From an uncultured Alkalilimnicola sp. (GTDB lineage Bacteria; Pseudomonadota; Gammaproteobacteria; Nitrococcales; AK92), in the NCBI GenBank assembly GCA_937951875.1, contig CALGAN010000015.1:19330-83329 (forward strand): DNA of 64,000 bases, written 5' to 3'. The position numbers and the translations under genes are program-made. The notes beneath the pieces were generated by a model that made no database searches, was not told the origin of the DNA, and saw only the letters and a program-made list of their open reading frames with translations. Of the stretch, positions 16,955-25,674 are shown in pieces. Each line of letters begins with the position of its first letter. Positions within the stretch are counted from its first letter, which is position 1.

Positions 16955-17835
16955 CACACAGCCTCCCCGTAACCGGCGCTGAACTGAATCAGCCGCTCGA
17001 CGAAGAACTCCAGCCTGCCGTCGGCGCTGTCCGGCAGCGGCCAGCGCTCCACCCGCTTGGCCAGCTCGCCGACGGCGCGCGCCGCCGGACTGCTCGGATA
17101 GGCCAGCACCACCGGCCGTTGCCGCTGCACGGCCCGGCGCAGGTACTCGTCCTCGGGAATGGCGCCGGCGTAATCCAGAGTCAGGTCGAGGAACTTGGTG
17201 CAAACCCGCGACAGCTTGGTGAACAGCGCATGGCCTTCGGTGGGATTGCGCACGCGGTTGGCCACCATGTGGAAGCGGCTGACGCCGTGATCGCAGTTGA
17301 GCACTTTGATCAGGGCATAGGCGTCGGTGATCGACGACGGCTCGTCGCACACCACCACCAGCACCTCGCGCGCCGCGCGCACGAAACTGACCACGCCGTC
17401 GGAGATGCCGGCGGCGGTGTCGATGACCAGGTAATCGAGGTCGTGGTTCAGTTCGGAGAAGCTGCGGATCAACCCGGCGTGCTCGGCCGAGGTCAATTCC
17501 GCCATGCGCTGGATGCCCGAGGCCGCCGGCACGATGCGCACGCCGCCGGGGCCTTCCACCAGCACTTCCTCCAGCGTCGCCCGGCCCTCGATCACGTGCG
17601 CCAGGTTGTACTTTGGGCTCAGCCCCAGCAGCACATCGACGTTGGCCAATCCCAGGTCGGCGTCCAGCAGCATCACCTCGCGCCCGAGGCTGGCCAGCTG
17701 CACCGACAGGTTGACCGACAGGTTGGTTTTGCCGACACCGCCCTTGCCGCTGGTGACGGCGATCACCTTTACCGGTTTGGGATTGACCATTCGTCTGAGC
17801 CCTGCCGCCTGATCATTATTAGCGATCGTGCGCAT
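16954..17835 (-). CDS. flhG: Flagellar number regulator FlhG (FleN)
   Basis: This 293-residue MinD-like ATPase has deviant Walker A SGKGGVGKTN (about 29-37), LLDADLGLANVD (switch I), and YLVIDTAAG (Walker B/switch II). The N-terminal DQAAGLRRM (8-16) is the DQAxxLR activator helix that stimulates the FlhF GTPase, which confirms the start at 17835. FlhG limits flagella to one per pole and, in Pseudomonas and vibrios, restrains FleQ. It overlaps flhF by 17 bases. Confidence 0.95.
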   Translation of the reverse strand: MRTIANNDQAAGLRRMVNPKPVKVIAVTSGKGGVGKTNLSVNLSVQLASLGREVMLLDADLGLANVDVLLGLSPKYNLAHVIEGRATLEEVLVEGPGGVRIVPAASGIQRMAELTSAEHAGLIRSFSELNHDLDYLVIDTAAGISDGVVSFVRAAREVLVVVCDEPSSITDAYALIKVLNCDHGVSRFHMVANRVRNPTEGHALFTKLSRVCTKFLDLTLDYAGAIPEDEYLRRAVQRQRPVVLAYPSSPAARAVGELAKRVERWPLPDSADGRLEFFVERLIQFSAGYGEAV

Positions 17836-19219
17836 TGACCACTCCGCCGAAGGTCAGCGCCAAAGTTTCGTCGTCGGATTCCTGGCGGTAGTTTTCGGCC
17901 AACGTGCGCGCCTGTTCGATCAGCTTATCACTACGTGCCGGTTGAAGGTCCTCCGGCACCCGCTGCCCCGTGCCCAAGTAGGCGACCGGCAGCTGATGGC
18001 GCAGCACCGCGGTCAGCGCACCGCCCAGGCTGGTGGCTTCGTCGAGCTTGGTGAGGATGCAGGCCACCGGCTTGACCCGGGCGAACGCCCGCACCGTCTC
18101 CGACAGCGCCGCCAGCTGGGCATTGGCCGACAGCACCAGGTAGCTGCGGATCGGCAGCCCGCTGGCGGCCAGGGTGTGGAACTGCTCCGACAGCCCCATG
18201 TCGCGCTGGCTCATGCCGGCGGTATCGATCAGCACCAGCCGCTTGTCGCGCAGATCGGCCAGCTGGGTCTTCAGCTCGGTCGGGTTGGTGGCGGTGTACA
18301 CCGGCACGCCGAGGATGCGCGCGAAGTTGCGCAGCTGATCCTGGGCGCCGATACGGAAGTTGTCGGTGGTGAGCAGCGCCACGCTGTTACGGCCGTGCCG
18401 CAGCACGAAACGCGCCGCCAGCTTGGCGACCGTGGTGGTCTTGCCGACGCCGGTGGGGCCGACCATGGCGACGATGCCGCCGCGGTCGAGGATGTCGTCG
18501 TTGGTCACCGGCGTGTTCTTGGCGATCACCGCCAGGGCCCGCTGGAAGGCCCGCTCCGGATCGGCCTCGCCGCCGAAGTGGTCGGCCAGCTTGCGGCAGA
18601 CGTCGGCGCCCAGGCCGAGCTCGTGCAGCTGCCGCAGCAGCGTGGCGCGCACCGGCTGACGCCGCGCCTGCTGCTGCCAGTCGAGCAGCGACAGCTGGTT
18701 CTCGAACAGGCTGCGCAGCATCTTGAGCTCCTGGCGCATGGCCTGGATCGCGGGATCCTGGATCCATTCCACCGCCGGCGCCACGCTCGGCTGCGGCCGG
18801 CTCTGCGGCTGCGGTTCCGGCTGCGGCGGCTCGGCGAAGGAAATGGCGTCGCTGAGATCGTCATCGACGCTCACGCTCAGGCGGGCGCCGCGCGGCGGCT
18901 CGGCGGGCGCAGCCGCTGGCCGCGCCTTCGCCGGCGCGGCGGCTGGCTGCTCGGGCCGCGCCGCTGTCCCCTGCTCGCCTTTCTGCGTGCGCTCTAGGAC
19001 CTGCGCGAACAGGCTGGCCGGCCGCGTCTCCGCCGACGCCGCGGGCCGCTCGGCCGCCGCGGCCTGGATCACCCGCTCGTCGTAGTCCACCGCCGCGACC
19101 ACCTCGACCCCGCCCTCGACATTGCGGCTGGAGAGAATCACCGCCTCCGGACCCAGCTCCTCCCGCACCTTGCGGATGGCCTGGCGCATGTCCTGAGCAA
19201 AGACGCGTCTGATCTTCAT
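17819..19219 (-). CDS. flhF: SRP-type GTPase FlhF (polar flagellum placement)
   Basis: This 466-residue protein has an N-terminal B region with a long Pro/Ala/Glu-rich linker (about 55-155), then the N domain and GTPase G domain with P-loop GPTGVGKTT (254-262), TTDNFRIGAQDQLRNFA, VLIDTAGMSQRD and the specificity motif TKLDEA. FlhF marks the pole and recruits FliF to start basal-body assembly. ATG 19219 follows AGGTGGG, whereas the in-frame GTG at 19228 lies inside that ribosome site. It precedes its regulator flhG, with overlap. Confidence 0.95.
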   Translation of the reverse strand: MKIRRVFAQDMRQAIRKVREELGPEAVILSSRNVEGGVEVVAAVDYDERVIQAAAAERPAASAETRPASLFAQVLERTQKGEQGTAARPEQPAAAPAKARPAAAPAEPPRGARLSVSVDDDLSDAISFAEPPQPEPQPQSRPQPSVAPAVEWIQDPAIQAMRQELKMLRSLFENQLSLLDWQQQARRQPVRATLLRQLHELGLGADVCRKLADHFGGEADPERAFQRALAVIAKNTPVTNDDILDRGGIVAMVGPTGVGKTTTVAKLAARFVLRHGRNSVALLTTDNFRIGAQDQLRNFARILGVPVYTATNPTELKTQLADLRDKRLVLIDTAGMSQRDMGLSEQFHTLAASGLPIRSYLVLSANAQLAALSETVRAFARVKPVACILTKLDEATSLGGALTAVLRHQLPVAYLGTGQRVPEDLQPARSDKLIEQARTLAENYRQESDDETLALTFGGVVNAHDR

Positions 19220-19252
19220 AGTTCCCACCTACTGCCTTGCCGCCGCGTTGCG

Positions 19253-21364
19253 CTAGGCCCTGGTCATCTGGGCCTGGCCGATGTTGGCGACGATGCGAAC
19301 CTGTTTGTCGTCCGGTACCTCGTTGTACGAGAGCACGTGCAGACTCGGGATGGCGTGCCGGGTCAGCCGGTACAGCCAGCTGCGCAGCTGCGGCGAAGTC
19401 AGCAGCACCGCCGGTTGTCCCGCCATTTCCTGACGCTGCGCGCTCTCAGCCAGCGAACGCTGCAATCGCTCGGCCAACCCTGGTTCGAAGCCGCCGATGC
19501 CGCCGCTGGCGCCCTGGATGGTGTCTAGCAACAACTGTTCCAGCTGCGGATCGAGGGTGATCACTGGCAGCTCTTTTGCCATGCCGGCAATGCTTTGCAC
19601 GATCATCCGACCCAGCGCCTCGCGTACCGCGACGGTCAATTGACTCGCGTCGCGGGTCCGGGTGCCGTGTTCCGTCAAAGCTTCGACGATGGTGCGGGTG
19701 TCGCGGACCGGTACCCGCTCCTCCAGCAGGTTCTGCATGACCTTGACCACCACCGACAGTGGCAAGGTGTTGGGCGTGAGCTCCTGGACCAGCTTGGGCT
19801 GGGACTGCGCCAGCATGTCCAGCAGCTTCTGGACCTCCTCGTGGCCGAGCAGCTGGTGGGCGTGGTTCTGGATCACCTGCGACAGATGGGTGGCGACCAC
19901 CGTGCTGGCGTCGACCACGGTGTAACCCATGGTCTGGGCGTAGTCGCGCTGGGCGGGGTCTATCCACACCGCCTCCAGCCCGAACGCCGGGTCGCGGGTG
20001 GGAATGCCCTGCAGGCGGCCCGCCACGCTGCCCGGATTGATCGCCAGCTCCTTGTTCGGCAGCACCTCGGCTTCGGCGATCGGCACGCCGTGCACGCTGA
20101 TCCGGTACATGTTCGGGCCGAGATCGAGGTTGTCGCGGATGTGGACCGGCTGGATCAGGAAGCCGAGATCCTGCGACAGCTTCTTGCGTACGCCCTTGAT
20201 GCGGGTCAGCAGCTGCCCGCCCTGCTTGCGGTCCACCAGGGGTATCAGTCCGTAGCCGACCTCCAACCCGATCACGTCCACCGGCTGCACGTCGTCCCAG
20301 CTCAACTCCTTGGTCTCGGCCGAGGGCGCCTGGGCCGGCTCCGCGGGCCGGACCGCCGCGGCGGTCGACGCCATGGCCGCTTGCCGCTCCTTGACGATCA
20401 TGCGATAGGCGACGTAGCCGCAAACCGCCGCGAACAGCAGGAACGGTACGTTGGGCATGCCGGGAATGAGGCCGATGAAGCCGATGATGCCGCCGGCCAC
20501 CATCAGCACCCGCGGATTGCCCAGCAGCTGCTTCATGACCTCGCGGGTCATGTCCTGGGCCTTGGAAACGCGGGTGACCAACACGGCGGTGGCGGTGGAC
20601 AGCACCAGCGCCGGAATCTGCGCCACCAGACCGTCGCCGATGGCCAGCAGCAGATAGGTCTTGCCGGCGTCGCCGAAGCTCATGTCGTGCTGCAGCACGC
20701 CCACCAGGATGCCGCCGATGATGTTGATGAACATGATCAGGATGCCGGCGATGGCGTCGCCGCGCACGAACTTCGAGGCACCGTCCATGGAGCCGTAGAA
20801 GTCGGCCTCGGTGGCCACCTCGGCGCGGCGCTCGCGCGCCTGCTCCTGGGTGATGAGGCCGGCGTTGAGATCGGCGTCGATGGCCATCTGCTTGCCGGGC
20901 ATGGCGTCGAGCGTGAAGCGCGCCGACACTTCCGACACGCGTCCGGCGCCCTTGGTGATCACGATAAAGTTGATCACGGTGAGGATGGCGAACACCACGA
21001 TGCCGATGGTGTAGTTGCCGCCCACCACGAACTCGCCGAACGACTCGATCACATGACCGGCAGCGCCCGTACCCTCGTGGCCGTTGAGCAGCACCACGCG
21101 CGTGGAGGCGACGTTCAGCGCCAGTCGGAAAAGCGTCGCCACCAGGATGACCGTCGGGAAAATGACGAAGTCCAGCGGCCGCAGCGCGTAGATGCAGACC
21201 ATCAGCACGATCAGGCTGAGGACGATGTTGAACGTGAACAACAAGTCCAGGGCCAGCGGCGGCAGCGGCACCACGATCATGGCCAGCAGCGCCAGCACCA
21301 GCAGCGGCGTGCCCAGCCCGCGGCTGACGTAACTGCGTAAGTTGTTGAGAGCTAACGCGTTCAT
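19253..21364 (-). CDS. flhA: Flagellar type III export gate protein FlhA
   Basis: The 703 residues have an N-terminal membrane half of about eight helices with the conserved cytoplasmic FHIPEP loop region (ARFTLDAMPGKQMAIDADLN), then a C-terminal cytoplasmic domain (about 345-690) that docks chaperone-substrate complexes and forms the nonameric ring of the export gate. The motif IDADLNAGLI and the KxRR-type segment QEQARERRAEVATEADFYG are typical. Its start overlaps flhB by four bases (ATGA). It ends 33 bases before flhF. Confidence 0.97.
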   Translation of the reverse strand: MNALALNNLRSYVSRGLGTPLLVLALLAMIVVPLPPLALDLLFTFNIVLSLIVLMVCIYALRPLDFVIFPTVILVATLFRLALNVASTRVVLLNGHEGTGAAGHVIESFGEFVVGGNYTIGIVVFAILTVINFIVITKGAGRVSEVSARFTLDAMPGKQMAIDADLNAGLITQEQARERRAEVATEADFYGSMDGASKFVRGDAIAGILIMFINIIGGILVGVLQHDMSFGDAGKTYLLLAIGDGLVAQIPALVLSTATAVLVTRVSKAQDMTREVMKQLLGNPRVLMVAGGIIGFIGLIPGMPNVPFLLFAAVCGYVAYRMIVKERQAAMASTAAAVRPAEPAQAPSAETKELSWDDVQPVDVIGLEVGYGLIPLVDRKQGGQLLTRIKGVRKKLSQDLGFLIQPVHIRDNLDLGPNMYRISVHGVPIAEAEVLPNKELAINPGSVAGRLQGIPTRDPAFGLEAVWIDPAQRDYAQTMGYTVVDASTVVATHLSQVIQNHAHQLLGHEEVQKLLDMLAQSQPKLVQELTPNTLPLSVVVKVMQNLLEERVPVRDTRTIVEALTEHGTRTRDASQLTVAVREALGRMIVQSIAGMAKELPVITLDPQLEQLLLDTIQGASGGIGGFEPGLAERLQRSLAESAQRQEMAGQPAVLLTSPQLRSWLYRLTRHAIPSLHVLSYNEVPDDKQVRIVANIGQAQMTRA

Positions 21365-22515
21365 ACCGGCTTACCGCGCTTGCGCAAGTACTCCACCAGT
21401 TCTTGGGGGACTTCCGGCTGCGGTCGTTGCGGCCACTGCCCATGCAGGCCGGCGGTACGCAGCTGGAAGATGTAGGCCAGCACCTGAGCGCAGGCCAGGT
21501 ACAATCCGGCGGGAATCTCCCGCTCCAGGTCGGTGGTGTAATACAAAGCACGTGCCAGCGGCGGCGCCTCGAAAATCGGCACCTTGTGCTCGGCGGCCAG
21601 CTCGCGGATGCGCGCCGCCATCAGATCGGTGCCCTTGGCCACTACCTGCGGCGCGCGCATCTTGAGCTGGTCGTACTTGAGCGCGACCGCGTAGTGGGTC
21701 GGGTTGGTGACCACCACGTCGGCCTTGGGCACGTTCTCCAGCATGCGGCCCTGGGCTATCTGCCGCTGCATCTGCCGCAGCCTGCCCTTGACCTCCGGCT
21801 TGCCCTCGGTCTCCTTGTACTCGTCCTTGACCTCCTGCTTGGTCATCTTCAGCTTGTTGCGCAGGTCCCAGAGCTGATACGGAACGTCCACCGCCGCCAC
21901 CAGCACCAGCGCCGCCGACAGCAGGAAGAAGGCGCGGAAGAACAGCGCCATGCCGTGCGCCAGGCCGGTCTCCAGCGACTCGCCGCCGAGCGCGACGAAA
22001 TCCTGACGGTGCCACCACAGCATCGCCACGCCGACCGCGCCGACGATGGCCACCTTGATCAACGACTTCAGCAGCTCGATCAGCGCGCGCAGCGCGAACA
22101 TGCGCTTGAGCCCCTTGAGCGGATCGAGCTTCTCCAGCTTGGGCATCCACGCCTGGGTGTTGAACGACCAGCCGCCCAGCGCCACCGAGGCGCCGATCGC
22201 CACCACCACCATGATCAGCGCGAACGGCGCCACCACCAGCAGCCCCTCGGCGATCGAATGCTGCAGCAGCCGCAGCGGCGCGCCGGGATCGAAGATGGTT
22301 TCGCGGCTCAGGCGGAAATTACGCTCGATGACGTCGGTAAGGCCGCGGCCCATGAAGTCGCCGAGCATCATCAGCGCCGCCGCCGCCGCCAGCATGACCA
22401 GCGTGGTGTTGAGCTCGCGCGAGCGCGGAATCTGGCCTTTCTCTTTCGCCTCGCGCCGACGTTTCTCGGTAGGTTGTTCTGTGCGTTCTTGGCCGTCTTC
22501 GTTTTCCTGAGCCAT
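21361..22515 (-). CDS. flhB: Flagellar export switch protein FlhB
   Basis: This 384-residue protein has a cytoplasmic basic N-terminus (TEKRRREAKEKGQ), four membrane helices (about 35-215), and the C-terminal switch domain with the autocleavage motif NPTH at 271-274 (VVVTNPTHYAVALKYD). Cleavage between Asn and Pro lets the export gate change from hook to filament substrates under FliK control. A second copy of only the C-terminal part is encoded at 7020-7346. GAGG lies seven bases before ATG 22515. It is separated from fliR by 110 bases, which contain a possible promoter. Confidence 0.97.
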   Translation of the reverse strand: MAQENEDGQERTEQPTEKRRREAKEKGQIPRSRELNTTLVMLAAAAALMMLGDFMGRGLTDVIERNFRLSRETIFDPGAPLRLLQHSIAEGLLVVAPFALIMVVVAIGASVALGGWSFNTQAWMPKLEKLDPLKGLKRMFALRALIELLKSLIKVAIVGAVGVAMLWWHRQDFVALGGESLETGLAHGMALFFRAFFLLSAALVLVAAVDVPYQLWDLRNKLKMTKQEVKDEYKETEGKPEVKGRLRQMQRQIAQGRMLENVPKADVVVTNPTHYAVALKYDQLKMRAPQVVAKGTDLMAARIRELAAEHKVPIFEAPPLARALYYTTDLEREIPAGLYLACAQVLAYIFQLRTAGLHGQWPQRPQPEVPQELVEYLRKRGKPV

Positions 22516-22564
22516 GGGGCCGCCTCGTCACGGTGACGCCGGATTGACGGATACCGGCCACGGC

Positions 22565-22580
22565 TACAGGAATCGTGCCA
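22565..22580 (-). promoter_or_regulatory. Weak candidate sigma-54 promoter before flhB
   Basis: The minus strand reads TGGCACGATTCCTGTA. The -24 part TGGCACG is perfect, but the -12 dinucleotide is GT rather than GC. The distance to the flhB start (about 50 bases) and its place in the longest gap of this region make it plausible. Confidence 0.35.
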
Positions 22581-22625
22581 ACGCCCCGACGGGGCTTCGG
22601 GAAGGCGTGGAAAACGATACGGCGC

Positions 22626-23402
22626 TCAGCCGCCCAGCAACCGGCGCGCCGCGCCGAACGCCTGCCCCCACAGCTCCATCAGCCGCGGTTGCAGCACCGG
22701 CAGCACCAGCAGCAGCAACGCCAGAAAACCGACCAGCATGGTCACCGGAAAGCCGACCGAGAAGATGTTCATCTGCGGCGCGGCCCGAGTCATCACGCCC
22801 ATGGCCAGCTGCACCACCAGCAGCACCGCCACCGCCGGCAGCGCCAGCAGCACGCCGCCGGCGAACATCTGCGAAGCGAAGGCGGCCACGCCGAGGAAAT
22901 CGTGGCGCGCCAGGCCGACGCCGCCCACCGGCAGCGAGCGGAAACTCTCGGCCAGCAGTTCGATCAGGATCAGATGGCCGCCCAGGCTCAGGAACAGCAG
23001 CGAGGCGACGATCACCAGGAACTGCGAAATCACGGGCAGGGTCATGCCGCTCTGCGGATCGACCATGGTGGCGAAGCCCAATCCCATGTTCAGGCCGATC
23101 GTCTCGCCGGCGATGGCGGCGGCCTGGAACGCCATGGCCAGCACCAGCCCCAGCAGCATCCCGGCCAGCAGCTCCTGCGCGCCGATCAGCGCCGCCTCCA
23201 CCGACAGCAGATCGACCGCCGGCACCGGCCCGACCGCCGGCATCACCGCCACCGCCAGCGCCAGGCTGAATAGAATCCGCACCCGCACCGGCACCTGCAG
23301 ATTGGCGAACAGCGGCGCGGTGATCAGCAGCGCGCCGATGCGGATCCACGGCCAGACGAAGCCGCCGATCCAGGCGGCGATCTGAGCGTCGGTGAAGTGC
23401 AT
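22626..23402 (-). CDS. fliR: Flagellar export apparatus protein FliR
   Basis: The 258-residue, very hydrophobic integral membrane protein has about six predicted helices (WIGGFVWPWIRIGALLITAP, LLLGLVLAMAFQAAAIAGET, VLLVVQLAMGVMTRAAP). FliR forms the export pore with FliP and FliQ. The motif GxxxGLNMGLGFATMVDPQSG is family-typical. The ATG at 23402 is preceded by GAGG. Unusually for this operon it is separated from fliQ by 172 bases that include a hairpin. Confidence 0.96.
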   Translation of the reverse strand: MHFTDAQIAAWIGGFVWPWIRIGALLITAPLFANLQVPVRVRILFSLALAVAVMPAVGPVPAVDLLSVEAALIGAQELLAGMLLGLVLAMAFQAAAIAGETIGLNMGLGFATMVDPQSGMTLPVISQFLVIVASLLFLSLGGHLILIELLAESFRSLPVGGVGLARHDFLGVAAFASQMFAGGVLLALPAVAVLLVVQLAMGVMTRAAPQMNIFSVGFPVTMLVGFLALLLLVLPVLQPRLMELWGQAFGAARRLLGG

Positions 23403-23438
23403 GTCAGCCTCGAGCCCCCGTTACCGGATCCGTTCCCT

Positions 23439-23470
23439 CCCCCCTCGCGGGGGAGAGCGTAGCGAGGGGG
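23439..23470. repeat. GC-rich intergenic hairpin between fliQ and fliR
   Basis: CCCCCTCGC (23440-23448) pairs with GCGAGGGGG (23462-23470) across a 13-base loop, in the 172-base gap between fliQ and fliR. There is no T-run, so it is not a classical terminator. The form resembles dispersed palindromic units found between genes in GC-rich proteobacteria. Only one copy is seen in this window. Confidence 0.55.
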
Positions 23471-23574
23471 CTGACAGGACGAAGGGGGCAAACAACCCGC
23501 GCAGCACAACGCACGACACCGGAAACTGGACGCCCTCCCCCGCCTTCGCGACCGCTGAGCGCATGCGCCAAAAC

Positions 23575-23853
23575 CTAGTGCGCGTAGCCGACCAGCTCCG
23601 GGATGCCGGTGAACAGCCCGTGCGTGAAGTCCAGCAACACGGTCAGCATCCACGGCGCGGCGATGAACAGCGTCAGCGCCAGCACCGCCAATTTCGGCAC
23701 GAAGCTCAGGGTCTGCTCGTTGATCTGGGTGGCGGCCTGGAACATGCCGATCACCAGACCGGCGGCCAGTGCCGCCAGCAACGCCGGCGCGGCCAGCAGC
23801 ACCACCACCCACAGGGCGCGGTGACCGAGTTCGACGACGAGATCCGGAGTCAT
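23575..23853 (-). CDS. fliQ: Flagellar export apparatus protein FliQ
   Basis: The 92-residue protein has two membrane helices (about 15-37 and 50-75), matching the family in length. Recognisable parts are ALWVVVLLAAPALLAALAAG, GMFQAATQINEQTLSFVPK and the FIAAPWMLTVLLDF end. FliQ wraps the FliP-FliR export pore. GAGGAG precedes the ATG. Gap to fliP is 14 bases. Confidence 0.96.
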   Translation of the reverse strand: MTPDLVVELGHRALWVVVLLAAPALLAALAAGLVIGMFQAATQINEQTLSFVPKLAVLALTLFIAAPWMLTVLLDFTHGLFTGIPELVGYAH

Positions 23854-23867
23854 GCGACGGCTCCTCG

Positions 23868-24647
23868 CTAGATGAAAAAGCTGGCGGCGAGCGTGCCCAT
23901 GATCAGCGACCAGCCGTCCACCAGGACGAACAGCATGATCTTGAACGGCAAGGAAATGATCATGGGCGACAGCATCATCATGCCCATCGACATCAGCACG
24001 CTGGCCACCACCAGGTCGATCACCAGGAACGGCAGGAAGATGATGAAGCCGATCTGAAAGGCGGTCTTGAGCTCGCTGGTGAGGAAGGACGGAATCAGGA
24101 TCGACAGCGGCAGCTGATCGGGGCTCTCCACCGGCTCGCGCTGGGCGATGCGCATGAACAGCGCGATATCGCTCTCCCGGGTCTGCGCCACCATGAACTT
24201 GCGCAGCGGCTGCGATGCCGCCTTCAGCGCCTGATCCGACGGCAGCTGCTCGTTCAGATAGGGCTGCAGCGCCACCGTGTTTATCTCCTCGAACACCGGC
24301 GCCATGACGAACAGCGTGAGGAACAGCGCCAGCCCTATCAGCACCTGGTTGGACGGCGCGGCGGCGGTGCCCAGCGCCGTACGCAGCAGGCTCAGGACGA
24401 TGATGATGCGGGTGAACGCGGTCATCATGAGCAGCGCTGCCGGCAGCAGCGTCAGCAGCGTCATGAAGACCAGGATCTGGAAGCTCACGCTGTACGTTTC
24501 ACCGGCAGCGGTGTTCTGAACGGTGAAAGCCTCCAGCGCCGGCACCGCCCCTTGCGCCGCCGCCGACAGCGGCGTCAGCGCCAGCAGCGCCAAGCCCAGG
24601 CCGCGCAGCCAGCGGCGGCCGTTGAAACCCGCGATGTGGAGGAGCAC
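23868..24647 (-). CDS. fliP: Flagellar export pore protein FliP
   Basis: This 259-residue protein has a cleavable signal peptide ([21 protein letters not shown]), four membrane helices and a periplasmic loop. Family motifs include [27 protein letters not shown] and [20 protein letters not shown]. Five FliP subunits form the core of the export pore. The start is GTG 24647, five bases after the fliO stop; no ATG is available before the signal peptide, and the upstream in-frame extension lies in the fliO frame's shadow. Confidence 0.95.
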   Translation of the reverse strand: MLLHIAGFNGRRWLRGLGLALLALTPLSAAAQGAVPALEAFTVQNTAAGETYSVSFQILVFMTLLTLLPAALLMMTAFTRIIIVLSLLRTALGTAAAPSNQVLIGLALFLTLFVMAPVFEEINTVALQPYLNEQLPSDQALKAASQPLRKFMVAQTRESDIALFMRIAQREPVESPDQLPLSILIPSFLTSELKTAFQIGFIIFLPFLVIDLVVASVLMSMGMMMLSPMIISLPFKIMLFVLVDGWSLIMGTLAASFFI

Positions 24648-24652
24648 TGGTT

Positions 24653-25126
24653 CTATTTCTCGCCCTGCGACTGCATCGCTCTGCGCAGCCGCTCCGCAAA
24701 CGAAACGTCCTGTGCCTTGGCCGACGCCACCGGCGGCGTGCCCAGCCCGTCCAAAGGCTTGTCCAGCACATGCAAGGTCTGTACCCGGCCGGGAGCGACC
24801 CCCAACAGCAGCTGCTGGTCGCCGACCTGCAGCAGCACCACCCGCTCGCGCTGCCCGACCGCCACGCCGGCCAGCACCCGCAGCTGCCCGCCGCCGCTGC
24901 CGCCGACCGCTCCCATGCGCCGCAGCATCCAGGCCAGCCCGACGATGGCGGCGATCACCACCGCCAAGCCGAAGATCAGCCGCAGCAGCGAACCGGCGTC
25001 GACACTCGGCGCGGCGGGCGCCTGCTGGGCGGCGGTGGCGGCGGTGGCCGTCAAAACACCGACGATCGGGACCAGCGAGCGCCAAATCTTTGATCGGGTC
25101 GGAACGAGCGCTTTAGACAAGGACAT
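24653..25126 (-). CDS. fliO: Flagellar biosynthesis protein FliO
   Basis: The 157-residue protein has an N-terminal signal-like hydrophobic segment ([18 protein letters not shown]), a second helix ([20 protein letters not shown]), and a cytoplasmic SpoA-like tail: [34 protein letters not shown] split around typical G-x-R-V motifs. FliO helps assemble the FliP ring. ATG 25126 was chosen as it opens directly before the signal-like segment; upstream in-frame codons to 25234 lie in the fliN-fliO gap and are not protein-like. Confidence 0.88.
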   Translation of the reverse strand: MSLSKALVPTRSKIWRSLVPIVGVLTATAATAAQQAPAAPSVDAGSLLRLIFGLAVVIAAIVGLAWMLRRMGAVGGSGGGQLRVLAGVAVGQRERVVLLQVGDQQLLLGVAPGRVQTLHVLDKPLDGLGTPPVASAKAQDVSFAERLRRAMQSQGEK

Positions 25127-25235
25127 GCGGATACACCAACATCGAGAGAGTGGCCATCGCTGGCCTGGACGGTGGCCGGGAAAGACGTGAGGACCGTGGC
25201 TGCTGGCGAAGGCCCTGCCCTCGCCAGGCGCCATC

Positions 25236-25262
25236 GGCCCCGCCGGCGAGCGCGGCGGGGCC
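25236..25262. repeat. GC-rich hairpin between fliN and fliO
   Basis: GGCCCCGCCG (25236-25245) pairs perfectly with CGGCGGGGCC (25253-25262) over a 7-base loop, seven bases beyond the fliN stop. With no T-run it may act as an mRNA stabiliser or processing site rather than a strong terminator, since fliO to fliR need transcription from upstream. Confidence 0.5.
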
Positions 25263-25269
25263 TTCGCCT

Positions 25270-25674
25270 CTAGCGCAGCTTCTTCACCCGCTCGGCCGGA
25301 CTGACCACGTCGGTCAGGCGAATGCCGAAGCGCTCGTTCACCACCACCACTTCGCCGTGAGCGATCAAGGTGCCGTTGACCAGCACGTCCAGCGGCTCGC
25401 CGGCCAGGCGGTCGAGCTCCACCACCGAGCCTTGATTGAGCTGCAGCAGGTTGCGGATCGGGATCTTGGTGCGGCCGATCTCCATGGACAGCGTCACCGG
25501 AATGTCGAGGATCACATCCAGGTTGAGCTCCTCGTCGACCGGCTCCTTGGTGGGATCCTCCTGCAATTCCTCGAGCGGGGCCGGCTGCGCCTTGTCCCTC
25601 TTGGCGTCGACGGCCGCCTGCTCGGCCATGGCCGCCGCCCAGTCGTCGTCGAGTCGATTGATTTCGTCGCTCAT
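25270..25674 (-). CDS. fliN: Flagellar motor switch protein FliN
   Basis: The 134 residues are an acidic variable N-terminus (about 1-50) followed by the SpoA domain (VILDIPVTLSMEIGRTKIPI, LLQLNQGSVVELDRLAGEPL, VVVNERFGIRLTDVV). FliN forms the lower C-ring with FliM and binds CheY-phosphate. It overlaps fliM by four bases (ATGA), as is usual for these partners. Confidence 0.97.
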   Translation of the reverse strand: MSDEINRLDDDWAAAMAEQAAVDAKRDKAQPAPLEELQEDPTKEPVDEELNLDVILDIPVTLSMEIGRTKIPIRNLLQLNQGSVVELDRLAGEPLDVLVNGTLIAHGEVVVVNERFGIRLTDVVSPAERVKKLR

